Shown here: one piece after another, positions 10,082 through 20,453 of the stretch
Layout: each line of letters opens with the position of its first letter
Position numbering within the stretch: position 1 is the first letter of the stretch
Source of the DNA: Sphaerulina vaccinii
Lineage: Eukaryota; Ascomycota; Dothideomycetes; Mycosphaerellales; Mycosphaerellaceae
Direction: 5' to 3'
Assembly (NCBI GenBank): GCA_022570795.1
Contig: JAKUDP010000011.1
Location: 868,001 to 932,000 of the forward strand
DNA length: 64,000 bases
The notes under the pieces: model-generated
What the model was told of the DNA's origin: nothing
The model's input: the letters and a program-made list of their open reading frames with translations, nothing else
Databases searched by the model: none
Made by a program: the position numbers and the translations under genes

Positions 10082-10235
10082 CAACAGCCTTCCATGGCTC
10101 AGTGGGAAAGCTCTGGAAGTCGTAATCGTATATTTATGCTAGAAGTCCCCAACAAGAACACAGCATCGTCGACGCACATAGTGTCGCGTTTCTGGGCTGG
10201 AAGACACCTTGGAATGAGGGAGGTTGTTTTTTGCT
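10082..10235 (+). ncRNA. Unit X: solitary divergent member of the structured small-RNA family
   Basis: AACAGCCTTCC pairs with GGGAGGTTGTT at all 11 positions, although the inner half differs on both strands from the array consensus. The A box TGGCTCAGTGG is a perfect match. The second hairpin is CGTAA/TTATG within AAGT..CTAG. The 3' block ends in six Ts. CATATT lies about 35 bp upstream. It is located between the DUF3405 and carboxylesterase genes. Confidence 0.75.
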
Positions 10236-10429
10236 CTCTCTGTGCTCTTTCGTCGCTGTGAGGGCATATCTTTGAGCCCATACATGTCTACACTTGCGCT
10301 GCCGTATGTATCCGCGGCTCCCTGATCACTAAGCATGTCAGTGTCGGATGAGACCACCACGGACTTGGACGAGCCTCTCAGAAACATCTTCTATTCGCGG
10401 GTTATCTGATCTGCATCACTGTCGGATAT

Positions 10430-12055
10430 CTACTGTTGGATCTCAACTCCAATGCTAGTCAGATATTGACATTGTTCCTGTTGTTTCCTGGGCACAGTCT
10501 CAACTCCAGTGCTATTCGTCTGGAACTTCAGTCTCGTCCCGTTCAATGCCGTACTTTGATACTCCTCCCACTTTGGCGTTCCAGCCAACCTCTTAGCATT
10601 AGGATCGAACGTCCTGATGAAGCTGGTCCAGTAGCCTTGCACAATGGGCACGATCTTCGCATTCACGCCTCCTTCATAATAGCTCGCAGGTGCAGCGCCG
10701 TTCGTGTTGTTGAGCCCGAAGATAGCTTGTACTTCGATTGTGTGAGTCACTCCTGTTCCATCTGCTGCTGCAGAGGGATCGATGACGTTCCAGCGGAAGT
10801 TATATGAGGGGACAGAGTAGTTTCTTAGGTCAGACGAGACTTTGATGCCAGGACAGATGTATTTCATGGAGCCATAGGCATCGGCGGCTTGACGCCAGAA
10901 AGGACCAGTGCCATTGAAGCAGCATGGCTGATCTTCATTTGGATAGAGAGCATTAATTTTGCCGAGTTGAGCAGGCGTCAAGTTTGGGAACTGGCTTTGG
11001 AGGAATGTGCTGGTCTCGGCATAGGATGAGATATTCTTGTACGCGAAGACTGTGCCTTCGTTTGTAGCGTCGCCATAGATGGCTGAGACCTTGACGAATT
11101 TGCCCTGCGCGTACAGGTTGAATGTGTAGTCGCTTACAAAGTCGTAGTCAAGCGTTGGGCTGAACATGTAGAGAGCAGCCTTCTGGGCTCCTGGATATGG
11201 AGTGTTCAAATTCTGTTTCTGGAGTTCGGCAGCTGTGAGATTTCGAAGACATGCCAAAGTGTCGTTGCTGTTCATGCATCCTGTTCTGATCACGATGTTG
11301 TTGTATGCGAACTGCGACTCTGGAATCGTTCTCAGAGCTGAGAAGGATTGCGACTCTGCTATTGAGGCGTGGAAAAGGCCATCGTCTCGACCTCCGTAAG
11401 CTGTGACCTGAAGGCAAACGGCCTGTGCCCCTGCACTGGCGCCACCGATTGTAACGTGCTTAGGGTCACCGCCGAAGTGAGTGATGTACTTCTGCACCCA
11501 CCCCAAGGCCTTCCTCTGGTCCTTCAGCCCGTTGTTGGTACTGCCATCCTTCACGACTTCTTCGCTCGCCAGAAACCCATATAATCCAACACGATAGTTC
11601 AGCTGCACCACAATCGCATCGTGCTGAGCAGCCTCGATGATGCCTGAGCCATCATAATTGAGATTGCTCAGTTGGTTGAATCCTCCACCTTGAATGAAGA
11701 AGTAGACTGGCAGTTTACTGGTTGTTGTCGCATTGCTAGGTGCGAATACACTCAAGAATAAACAATCCTCATCGTGTCCGTCATCTGGAGGACTACTGCC
11801 TGTGGCTCCAGTGAAGAGGCATGTCTTGGGAGCCGTAGTTGCTGATACAGTGCCGTCCTGCTTGAGAGGATCTTGAGGCGCTCTGAATCTCAGGTCACCA
11901 ATGGGTGGAGCGGCATATCGTAGTCCGAGCCATTGCATTATGCCATTGTTGAGTTGCTTTCCAGAGTATGTTGCATAGTCGAGACTGACAAGAGGTGAGA
12001 CAGCATACGCACTGCCTGCCAGTGCTAGAGGAGTGAGTAGAAGCGAAGACTTCAT
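10430..12055 (-). CDS. Secreted type B carboxylesterase/lipase
   Basis: A single exon of 541 residues with a signal peptide (MKSSLLLTPLALAGSAYAVS). This is the carboxylesterase type B fold: WLGLRYAAPPIGDLRFRAPQ near the N-terminus, the EDCLFLSVFAP block, FIQGGGF oxyanion loop, nucleophile elbow GGASAGA (Ser in GxSxG), an acidic residue near DATNEGTVFA, and a His in THTIEVQAIFG as third triad member. It has several N-glycosylation sites. It hydrolyses ester substrates outside the cell; substrate preference cannot be read from the sequence. The length is normal for the family. Confidence 0.9.
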   Translation of the reverse strand: MKSSLLLTPLALAGSAYAVSPLVSLDYATYSGKQLNNGIMQWLGLRYAAPPIGDLRFRAPQDPLKQDGTVSATTAPKTCLFTGATGSSPPDDGHDEDCLFLSVFAPSNATTTSKLPVYFFIQGGGFNQLSNLNYDGSGIIEAAQHDAIVVQLNYRVGLYGFLASEEVVKDGSTNNGLKDQRKALGWVQKYITHFGGDPKHVTIGGASAGAQAVCLQVTAYGGRDDGLFHASIAESQSFSALRTIPESQFAYNNIVIRTGCMNSNDTLACLRNLTAAELQKQNLNTPYPGAQKAALYMFSPTLDYDFVSDYTFNLYAQGKFVKVSAIYGDATNEGTVFAYKNISSYAETSTFLQSQFPNLTPAQLGKINALYPNEDQPCCFNGTGPFWRQAADAYGSMKYICPGIKVSSDLRNYSVPSYNFRWNVIDPSAAADGTGVTHTIEVQAIFGLNNTNGAAPASYYEGGVNAKIVPIVQGYWTSFIRTFDPNAKRLAGTPKWEEYQSTALNGTRLKFQTNSTGVETVPRKQQEQCQYLTSIGVEIQQ

Positions 12056-12938
12056 CTTGTCCGGCGTCCTATCTGTATGTGGTAGCAGAGGGAAGAAGTG
12101 AGGTCAAGAGCTGCGTGCCCACGCATGTCATGAAACTCCAATAAGTGCAGATCTCTCCCAACAATTAGGGTAAACAGCAGGCAAACCTGTGAATGGGTAC
12201 GAAGGGACAAGGCGTGCGTCCGTAGAGCAGAGGCCATACCAATATACTTACCGGTCTTTCGGCTGCGGCTGATCTCAGGCGTCCCCAATACTGAATCGTA
12301 AGCATCACGGAAGAATGGCATAAATTGATGACCACCCCTCCTTTGTAATGCCCGCTCGTTCATGCCGGTTGGTGCGCCCGCAGTTCTTGTGCTCGACAGG
12401 TCAGGCGATCGTACCTGCAGAGCATTCGCTGCCGGATGATGGTATAGGCGGCATCTTGTGCTAAATTGTCTCGAAGATAGCGTGATAGCCCAAGAAGATG
12501 CCGTAGTCGCTTGGTATGCCTTGGCTTATCCACATCGTTACATCGTTTGTTGACCGGCTTGCCATGATGACCAGGTACCATCGTGGTGCCCGCGTGGCTT
12601 GAGTACGTGACATTGCGTGCATATAATGGATGCAGAGGTTAGCCAAATGATGTCGTTGATGCAGAGTCGAAGTTGTCCGGCAAGCAGGAAGCGAAGTTCT
12701 CAAAGTGGGGAATATCCTTGCCATTGCACGATCACGAGACACAGCATCCATTGACAGTAACAGGAACACTTGCACAAAGTACAGCTTTCATAGCGGGGGT
12801 ATAATAACACGAGGTAGCCGGACGAAACTGAATGCTGAAGAATTGAGTAGTGAAGTCTCATTCCAAGAACCGCACGTCGCTTCTCCTCCGTCTGTTCTAT
12901 CATATCTCTGCTATTTCCACACACATCTTTTGTTACAT
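12056..12938. other. Intergenic, no gene seen
   Basis: About 880 bp holding the carboxylesterase promoter side and the downstream side of the porin gene. Only short open frames with no family resemblance are present. Confidence 0.35.
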
Positions 12939-14390
12939 CTAACCCTCAAAGGTAAGCGAGGTGCCGACCTTGTGGCCAGCCTCGTTGAGCGACTTGGTGT
13001 CGAGCGAAAGACCAAGGCCGAGAGTGGTTCCTGCGTTGAGCTTGGTGCTGTAGGCGAGAGCTGCGATACCGCGGTCGTTGATCTTGGCCTATCGAGTGTG
13101 TCAGTTATGCGGCTACAGTATACTTCAACTTCATCAGACTACTCACCTTGGCGAACGACAATGGGTCGAGCTTGTACTTGGAGGCAAGCTCAAGACCGCT
13201 GGCCTTTTGTGCCTGCACATCGTAGCCGGCCTTAGCACCAACCTCGACGGCGGAGTTGACCTTCTGGTAGTAGCTTGCGGCGATCTGGGTCAGGTTCTGT
13301 GTGCCGACAATGCTGGCAACGTAGCTTGGGGTCTGGTAGCCGAGTCCGAGAGAGTAGCGGGTGACAGCAGCCTTCTGCACATCGTAACCAGCCTCACCAC
13401 CGACGAGGAAGCCGTCAGAGCCAGCAACAACATCAACGATGGCGTCAATGTTGCCCTTGGCAGTTGCGTAGTTGACGAATGCGCGCGAGTGCACATTTGG
13501 GTTTTTGAAGGCGAAGTTGACCTTCTGGGCGGCAGAGCCCTCCTTTGAAGGGTTCCAGAGGTTCTGGAGATCGATCTTGACACCAGGAGCAACGGCATCT
13601 GTGAGCTCGACCTTGCTGTCAAGCAGAGATGCGGTCGACCATGCCTGGGTGATAGTGACACCTTTGCGTTTAATCGTCAGCCCAATGCTAGCGTCTGTGC
13701 CGAAACCACTTGGCTCGCCATAAGCAGAAAGCATGATTCTCGAACGTAGAGGCCCAGGGATTGTCATGAGTTGAATTGTCATCAGACGGACAAGCCCTTT
13801 AGGCTTCTGTTGTCTCTGCTTCTTCACGGTCTCTTTCTCTTTCACTTTCACTTTCTTTCTGGGTGGTGTTGCGCGTGCTGGGTCTAGATCTGATTTTGCT
13901 GTGGGATCTGAAGACGAAAGAGATGTTATTTGCGTACCCTGAGGCTTGATTACGTGCTTGCCCTCAATCTAGTTCCTTCATTAGCAAAGTGAAGCTATGG
14001 TCGACGTGCGATATACATACGGAGCCTGCGGTGACACCGTCGAAGCCCTGCTTGCCCTTGATGGTGACGTTTGTACCGCTTGGTGCCTTCAGCTTGACAT
14101 CAAGAGTCGCTAGAATGCGCAGTCAGTGTCTATATTCTTCTTTTTGCTGTCCTCTTTTACGCGCGACTGACCTTGGCTGGTGTGGTAGAAGTCCTTGTTG
14201 ATGAGCTATGCCACCTATTAGCGCAGGCCATTTTTCTTCCTCCTCCATCTCTAGATAGCGTTCGGAGCTCTTTCTGGTCATTGCGTACGTCGTTGGCAGC
14301 TTTGCTAAGGTCTCCGAAAGCTGGGATTGGGAGAAGAGGCGCGAGCGTGCGCTCGACCTTGTCTTCTGCGCCTTTGAGGAAGGAGGACAT
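12939..14390 (-). CDS. POR1: Mitochondrial outer-membrane porin (VDAC)
   Basis: Six exons assembled by eye: 14390-14289, 14205-14172, 14109-14021, 13968-13938, 13661-13147 and 13088-12939. All junctions are GT-AG and keep frame, giving about 306 residues. The order of VDAC landmarks is complete: the PAFGDLSKAAND N-terminal helix, LINKDFYHTSQ, the GKQGFDGVTAGSIEGKH hairpin, KVNFAFKNPNVHSRAFVNY, GYDVQKAAVTRYSLGLGYQ, DPLSFAKAKINDRG and the terminal strand HKVGTSLTFEG. It forms the beta-barrel anion channel for metabolites. The intron at 13937-13662 is unusually long (276 bp). The first 20 residues before the canonical PAF start are extra relative to other fungal porins. Confidence 0.88.
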
Positions 14391-15429
14391 CTTGTCGGTA
14401 TGTGAGTATGATGGATTAAACAAGTAGTTGATCCAAGAGTCGATGGTTTTGCGGTGATGCGAGGGAGGATTGATGTGTTCCTGTCCAAAAGTTAGAGCTC
14501 TAAACAACAGGAGGAAGACGGGTAATTCGCGGCAGAGCTAGCAGCCAATCGCATCTGCCACGCGAAAGGAAGAAATCGGAGACTCACTCTGAGGTCGCCC
14601 AGCGTTTCGTCTTCGTGGTACAGGAAACTGCTCATCGCCATCGTAGAGGTAAAGAGCGTGCTAGTCACTCATCTGTCTGAGATTGCTGCTCACGCGTGAA
14701 GTTGGCAGCAAACCGCGAAACTGTGTCAAAGGCCATTATGCGCTCTGTTTGGCCCGGCTTCACCCAGACTGCAACATCCAAGGCAGGGAGATAACATGTG
14801 CCACCAGCACAGAGGACGTGGGATGTGTGGCTCAACCTGTGGAGAGCAAAGGGGAGCGGCATACATCTATCGATCAGCGGAAGCTCATATGCAGCAGGCC
14901 GCCTGCAAAATTCACATGCAAGCCGCGGGAAGAAAGTTTGATGCAGTCGTAACTATACTTCAGTATGTAATGGCAGATGTGGTATCGCCTGGTATTAGCC
15001 TACGGTAGTGTCCAACTTGAGAGCCATCGTAATGACTGTCGTCAAGCCTCAGTCTCCTCCCTCTCTACTCCTTTCTTTCTCTGCACAAAATGGAACAAAT
15101 GTAGTGTTACTGCCCTCGCCATGCTATACCTGTCGGCAAGCCCGCAACATCAATGAAAAGTCTCGAAAGAACGCCTTCGCAATGGTTGTCTCCCCGTGTG
15201 TCAAAGCACTGACGGTGATCAAGTGTATCTGTGGCTCCCTGTCGAGTAGCCGTCGTAACAGCACAGCCTCCCATGCTCCTCTCCGTCATGTGGAAAGCCA
15301 AGCAAGAAGCAGTGCTGAGACCGCTCCAAGCAAGAAGCAGTGCTGAGACCGCTCCGCTCTTCGTAGATCTTATAAACAAATGCGAACTTTGCTTTTGGAC
15401 ATCAACAATACAGCAAAACATGACTGAGC
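14391..15429. other. Intergenic with a short tandem duplication
   Basis: About 1.04 kb upstream of the porin start. It includes a possible 5' leader with a short ATG frame (14644 downwards, MAMSSFLYHEDETLGDL) ending at a GTGAGT donor-like site. No convincing gene is present. Confidence 0.35.
15300..15355. repeat. Perfect 28-bp tandem duplication
   Basis: Two adjacent identical 28-bp copies (15300-15327 and 15328-15355) beginning AAGCAAGAAGCAGTGCTGAG. It is noncoding and looks like a recent slippage or duplication event. Confidence 0.9.
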
Positions 15430-16802
15430 TCAGAAGTTTTGTGCTATTCCGCCTTGCTGGTAGTTTCCTGGCTGCTGTATCCGTGTGTTTCGACGCGCAC
15501 TGACGTCTTGGACGATCGGCATACCGTCTGGGTTGCTGGCTCCTCCATACGTGCCATCACCGTAAGGGCCATGTTGGCTGTAGCCGAAACCAGAGGCTGG
15601 GTTATAGGCCTCATATGATTGAGGCATGCTGCCAGGTGGAGGCGAGACGTCGCTAACATCAGAGTGTCCACCAGCAGAGTATGTCGAGGAAGCATTGGAA
15701 GGTCCTCGCTTCATTCCTGTCTGGTTCATACCCGCGATTGGTGCTTGACCGAGGTCTCCAACCTGATCACTGTTCATGGTCTCTCGCCGTTGGTGAAGCA
15801 TGGCATCGCCGCTGTGACCATCGCTGCCTTCTCCCGACCCTCCAGCGCCTCTGTATGGGTTGCTTCCAGCGTCTGAAAGCTGGCCTTGCGTGTGGCCGCT
15901 AGTCAGCGTCGTGGATAGCTTCCTGGATGCACCAGTGGCCGCGCCCCATCCTCGATATCCGCTGTTGTCTTCTGCCATTTCCGCACCATTCTCCGATGCG
16001 ACAGTGGGAAGCGTAGGATCATTGTTTGGGTTGAAACCATAGTCCTCAACCTCCTTACGGCGCGCTTCCTCTGCAGCCTTCTTCGCCTTGCGCTTCCTCC
16101 ATAAGAAGATACCAGCTAATACGAGAAGAGCGACTACTACGACGGGTACAACGACTGCAATTGCGGTAACACCTGCAGTGCTCAGTCCTCCACCGCTGCT
16201 GTCTGATGATGAAGAGCCACCAGTGTTTGCTGCAAGATTCGTGGATGATGTTCGTGAACTGCCGGAAGAAGTGATCTCTGTCGTGATTGGTGTGCTCGAG
16301 GCCTCATTCGTCCTGGTCACGACGACCGTCACTGGAGTGTTAGATTCGCCAGGCGTGGTTCCAGATGCGGTGACTACTGATGTGATCACTTGTGTGGTTG
16401 GCGGTACCGAAGATTCGGATATGGTCGAGGTCGAGACCGGCGCGGAGGTCGTCTGAGCCGTAGAAGATGGAGTCGGTGTGGGTGTTGTTGACGTCGTCGC
16501 GAGAATGGATGATGAAACTGCAGAGCTGATAGATGAAAGTATGGATGAAGATTCAGCGGCCGAGCTTGATGTTGCCGGCGCGCTCGTTGTTGTCCCAGCA
16601 GTGGTGGTCGACATGATGGACGTGCTGCTCGGTGAAGAAATGGATGTCGGAGTAGTAGAACTGGCCAGAGAGGAGGTCGTCGTCGCGGCCACGCCTGCTC
16701 GCGCAAAAGATTAGAAAGAGGTCGGCAAAAGAATGGAAGGCAAGCAAAAGAGTCAGCTCGGTAGTGAGACTACTGAGACGTACTGGTTGTGTTCGAGGAC
16801 AT
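15430..16802 (-). CDS. Mucin-like single-pass plasma-membrane protein
   Basis: A 19-bp first exon (16802-16784) joins exon 2 (16694-15430) across a GTACGT..CAG intron, giving 427 residues. The open frame of exon 2 itself lacks an ATG start. Residues 1-180 are almost entirely Ser/Thr/Ala/Pro. One transmembrane helix follows (AGVTAIAVVVPVVVVALLVLAGIFLW), then a KRKAKK stop-transfer run and a 210-residue hydrophilic tail rich in Gly, Ser and Tyr. This is the architecture of fungal WSC/MID2-like sensors, but I see no WSC Cys domain and no clear signal peptide, so the sensor role is inference. Confidence 0.75.
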
Positions 16803-18342
16803 GGTGCGAGCAAAAGGACGAGTCGAGGGAGTCCTGGCCCAAGCACACGGTCGCCTAATTGGCTGGTGGCTGAATGAAGCGGCAAAGTCACCTCGCCTGG
16901 AATGCCCTCTCCAGCATCAACCCGGTCCGGTCTTTGTCAGTCGCTTTGAAGTAGTAATAGAGGCCTTTGTTGTGCTGAGAAAGACGCGTGAATTGCGAAT
17001 GTGAGTTCACAGATTGGTGCTGACGATGCCTGCCTCGATTTCAAGACCAGAGGATGGGCAAGGCCCACTGCAGTCGCTCTGTCTGGCGCACTCGAAACGT
17101 CGATCCGTTCTTGCCGCCAAGGGGGACGAGAGCGCCGAAGTACGAACGCGTATATCCTGTTCTTCGAATGGTCGACTCGCTGGTGTGCCGAAGTGCTGTC
17201 TTGCGGCTGTTGAAACTGTTTCTTTCTGACTGCAACAACAGCTCGTCTTCAGATCTCCGACAGCTGGCGTCTCACAAGATGGACTGATCACCGGCGTGGG
17301 ATGTCAGATCTGTGCGTGCTGAGGCTGGCCGCTGCTGGGCCTCCGTCACCACCTATCGCGGACGTATCTCCTTCTCCCAAAATGCACTGATCTTCGCTAT
17401 CATCTCGCGTAGCAGAGCTAACGCCTACCTACCATACCACATTCGGCATGTCATTTCTCCGTTATACCGGTTTTGATGCAGGCGTTGAGGTTCCATTAAT
17501 GCTTCTCGAAAGCCGTTGACAGTTGTGGACGCGATCTTCCGAGACCTCTCAAGCAGATCGATGTTCTTCCATCAGCAAACTCCTATCTTGCCACTCAGCT
17601 GAACAGCAACATGAACGACCACCGCCGCCGGCCACTGGCGATAGTAATAGCAACAATTCAGCCTCTTCAGCTGCCACCGCGGAGCTCGAGTGGTCTGCAT
17701 GAAGCTTACAGCTATTTGACCAATCATGGAGATGCCGATACGAGGATGAGCTGACGACAGTGAGGCTCCGCTGCCATTTCTCAGGGTTACCCGGCCGAGA
17801 GTCTTGTCCCGATCAACCTTCTCGAACATGCAACTGCAACATGCAACGTCGATACGATGCAAGAAGATCTCAAGAAAGCAGACTGTGTCCGCAGGAATGG
17901 ACGAGTCCGCGAGTAACATATCGAGAAGTGTGGCAAGTCTACGTGATCTGCGGAAAACATGAGCTGAGAAGTTCGTATTGCGATGGGCCACTAGGGAAGC
18001 TATTGGCTTGACTCGTTGCTAAATTGACTCGAAATAGCATCCTGAGATGCAGACACGAGGATTGTAGGCGAGTGTGCTATGAAGTAGCTGATCGGACGTC
18101 TTGTGCTTCTGACAACATGTTCACCTCCAGAGACATATGAGACATATGTACATATGGTTGAGAGACGACCCAGTCTGTATGAAGAAAGCTATAATGATGG
18201 CTCCGTCCTGCCTTAGCAGCGGTCGACAGGCCTCCACAGCTTCGTGATATTGGAAGGTGAGCTCTAACGACACCACATACTGACGAAGAGCAGGAGTGGA
18301 TGTCTCGCAAGTAATTCTTCATTAGCATCGATACTGGCAAGT
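16803..18342. other. Intergenic, no gene seen
   Basis: About 1.5 kb between two minus-strand genes. Open frames on both strands are short, overlap each other and have no recognisable domains. Confidence 0.35.
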
Positions 18343-19272
18343 TCAGGACTTCTGAGATGCTCGCCACTCCTCCGCAATCTGCCCATAGGTCAAGAACTCA
18401 ACCCCGTCGCCAAAGCTCTGCAACCATTTCAAGAACCTCTCGATCATCCCAATGATATGCGCCATGCCACTCGTATCAGGATGAATGATGATACTGAAGA
18501 TCACAGTATCGTTCCTCCCATCAGCAATCTCACTTCTCAACCACTCGAATCGATCCTTCCACATGTTCTCCACCACCCTCACATCGACATACCCAGCCGA
18601 ATTCGCTGTATTCGGGTAGAACTGCAACGGAGTCATATCCTCCGCATACCAATTCGCAGGAATCTCCACCAAATTACTCTTCGGCAACTCAGTGAAGTTC
18701 GGACTTGGAACCATCCAATCCACAGCGTTCGCATCAGGCTTGAAGTCAATCTTGCCTATAGGTGCAGGGTCTTTCGGCAAGAAGTACGGAACGCTATCGA
18801 AATGGCTCAGAGATGAATCCCACAAGAAGTCATATCGCTGCAAGAGTGATATTGTCCGTTCCTGGAGCTGATAGAGTGGAGCGCGATATCCGACAGGACG
18901 CTTCCCGGTCAAGTTCTGCACCAAGGCTATGCATTTCTTGAGGACATCTTCTTCTTGCTCGGCTGTCAACTGAGAAGACGATTCGTGTGCGTAACCATGC
19001 AGTGCGATTTCAGCTCCGCTCTCGACAATGGCTTTGGTCTGCTCCGGAAAGGTCTCAATGGAGTGGCCTGGAATGCACCAAGTGACCTTGTCTGATATAT
19101 CGAGCTTCTTGAAGAGCTTTAGGAGACGTGGCACTCCTGTTGTGGCGCTGAAGTAGCCAGCAGAGAAGTCTGATGTTGTGTTCTTATCGTTCTGTCCTGT
19201 GCCTAGCCAGCCGCTCACGGCGTCGAAGTCGATGCTCCAGGCGATCTTGATCTTTGGTTTCGAGTGTGACAT
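18343..19272 (-). CDS. Polysaccharide deacetylase (NodB domain), cytosolic type
   Basis: 309 residues from the ATG giving MSHSKPKIKIAW; the frame is open further upstream but reads as leader. NodB landmarks are the metal Asp motif SIDFDAV, the His motif HGYAHE (two metal His), RAPLYQ (motif 3), WDSS and a late His in SIIIHPDTSG. There is no signal peptide. It resembles the PgdA-like or urate-catabolism-type branch (HP0310-like) rather than secreted chitin deacetylases. It should remove an acyl or related group from a carbohydrate or cyclic amide. The actual substrate is unknown. Confidence 0.82.
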   Translation of the reverse strand: MSHSKPKIKIAWSIDFDAVSGWLGTGQNDKNTTSDFSAGYFSATTGVPRLLKLFKKLDISDKVTWCIPGHSIETFPEQTKAIVESGAEIALHGYAHESSSQLTAEQEEDVLKKCIALVQNLTGKRPVGYRAPLYQLQERTISLLQRYDFLWDSSLSHFDSVPYFLPKDPAPIGKIDFKPDANAVDWMVPSPNFTELPKSNLVEIPANWYAEDMTPLQFYPNTANSAGYVDVRVVENMWKDRFEWLRSEIADGRNDTVIFSIIIHPDTSGMAHIIGMIERFLKWLQSFGDGVEFLTYGQIAEEWRASQKS

Positions 19273-19535
19273 TCTTGCTCTCATGGCTGGCTTCGACTGT
19301 GCGTGTGTAAGATTGAGGGCAATATGAGCATCATTGCCATTGAAGTTGAAGAAGCCAGAGCTCAAGCTCACTACGTAATCGTGCCTGGCCGAGAGCTCCA
19401 AGGCACTAATGCCAGGGCTCATTACTCGCCTACGATAGCCGATGTCGATTTGGTATACCAATACGATAGACCTCCAACAATAGCTTCATGGCCCAGCATT
19501 GCGCACTGACTTGGGATCATACCATGTCCAGCCTT

Positions 19536-20453
19536 TTAAGGCAAGGCAGGATCCGCCTTGTTTCCCCAAGCCTTGGTCCCCTTGACGTCTTCTTCTCTCC
19601 AGAGCACACGACCTTCCATCCCGCCATCAACACTGAGACATTGGCCACTCATATGTCCACTCGCCCTATGACTTGCTAGGAATGCAACGGTCCTGGCAAC
19701 ATCTTCAGGCTGGGCAATCTTTCTCAATGCTGCAGTCCCTTGAGCTTCGATATACAACTCTCTTGGGTCGTCTAATCGATCTCCAATCAGATCTGTATTG
19801 ACCCATCCAGGCGCCACAGCATTGATCCTCGCCTTCGAATTGATACGAACGATCTCGTTCTTGACAGTGGGCACAAGCCCGTACTGTAGTCCAGCTTTGC
19901 CTGAAGCATACTCCGCGTGACCTGCTTGGCCGAACTTGCCACATTCGGAGCCCGTGACTACGATGGAGAGATTATGTACTTCTTCTCCAGAGGCCTCCTG
20001 GACCTTGATGGCTGCGAGAACAAAGTGCTTGATCGTCAAGAAGCACCCTCGTACGTTGACACGATAGACGCTCTCCCATGTTTCTAGTGGTAGTTCCCAG
20101 ATGTTTGGATGGGATTGCTCGTTTGTGATTCCTGCATTGGCACAAAGTATGTTGATGGGACCGAAGTGTGCTACTGCTTCTTGCATAGATTTGGAGATTG
20201 AGGCTTCGTCAGAGATATCGCCTTGCACATTGAAGATGTTGGGGCCCGAGAGAGCATTGGGCCCGGGAGGGCGCAGGTCATGAGCTGTGACTTTGCAGCC
20301 GTTCGCTACAATGTACCATCATCAGTTCAGTGTGGTCGTACTGTTGAGGTTTGTTGGCTGCTGACCGACGAGTTCTTTGGCGATTGTGCTTCCAATGCCA
20401 CCTTGAGCTCCTGTCACGAAGGCGTGGAGGCCTTCAATGGCTAAGAACGACAT
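19536..20453 (-). CDS. Short-chain dehydrogenase/reductase (classical SDR)
   Basis: Exons 20453-20366 and 20305-19536 with a 60-bp intron give 285 residues. It has the Rossmann nucleotide motif TGAQGGIG, the NNAG-equivalent LCANAG, the catalytic Ser region VTGSECGKFGQAGHAE and YASGK (YxxxK), and the C-terminal signature GQCLSVDGGM. It is an NAD(P)-dependent oxidoreductase with substrate unknown. The neighbouring NodB gene is on the same strand, 263 bp away, but nothing else links them. Confidence 0.87.
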
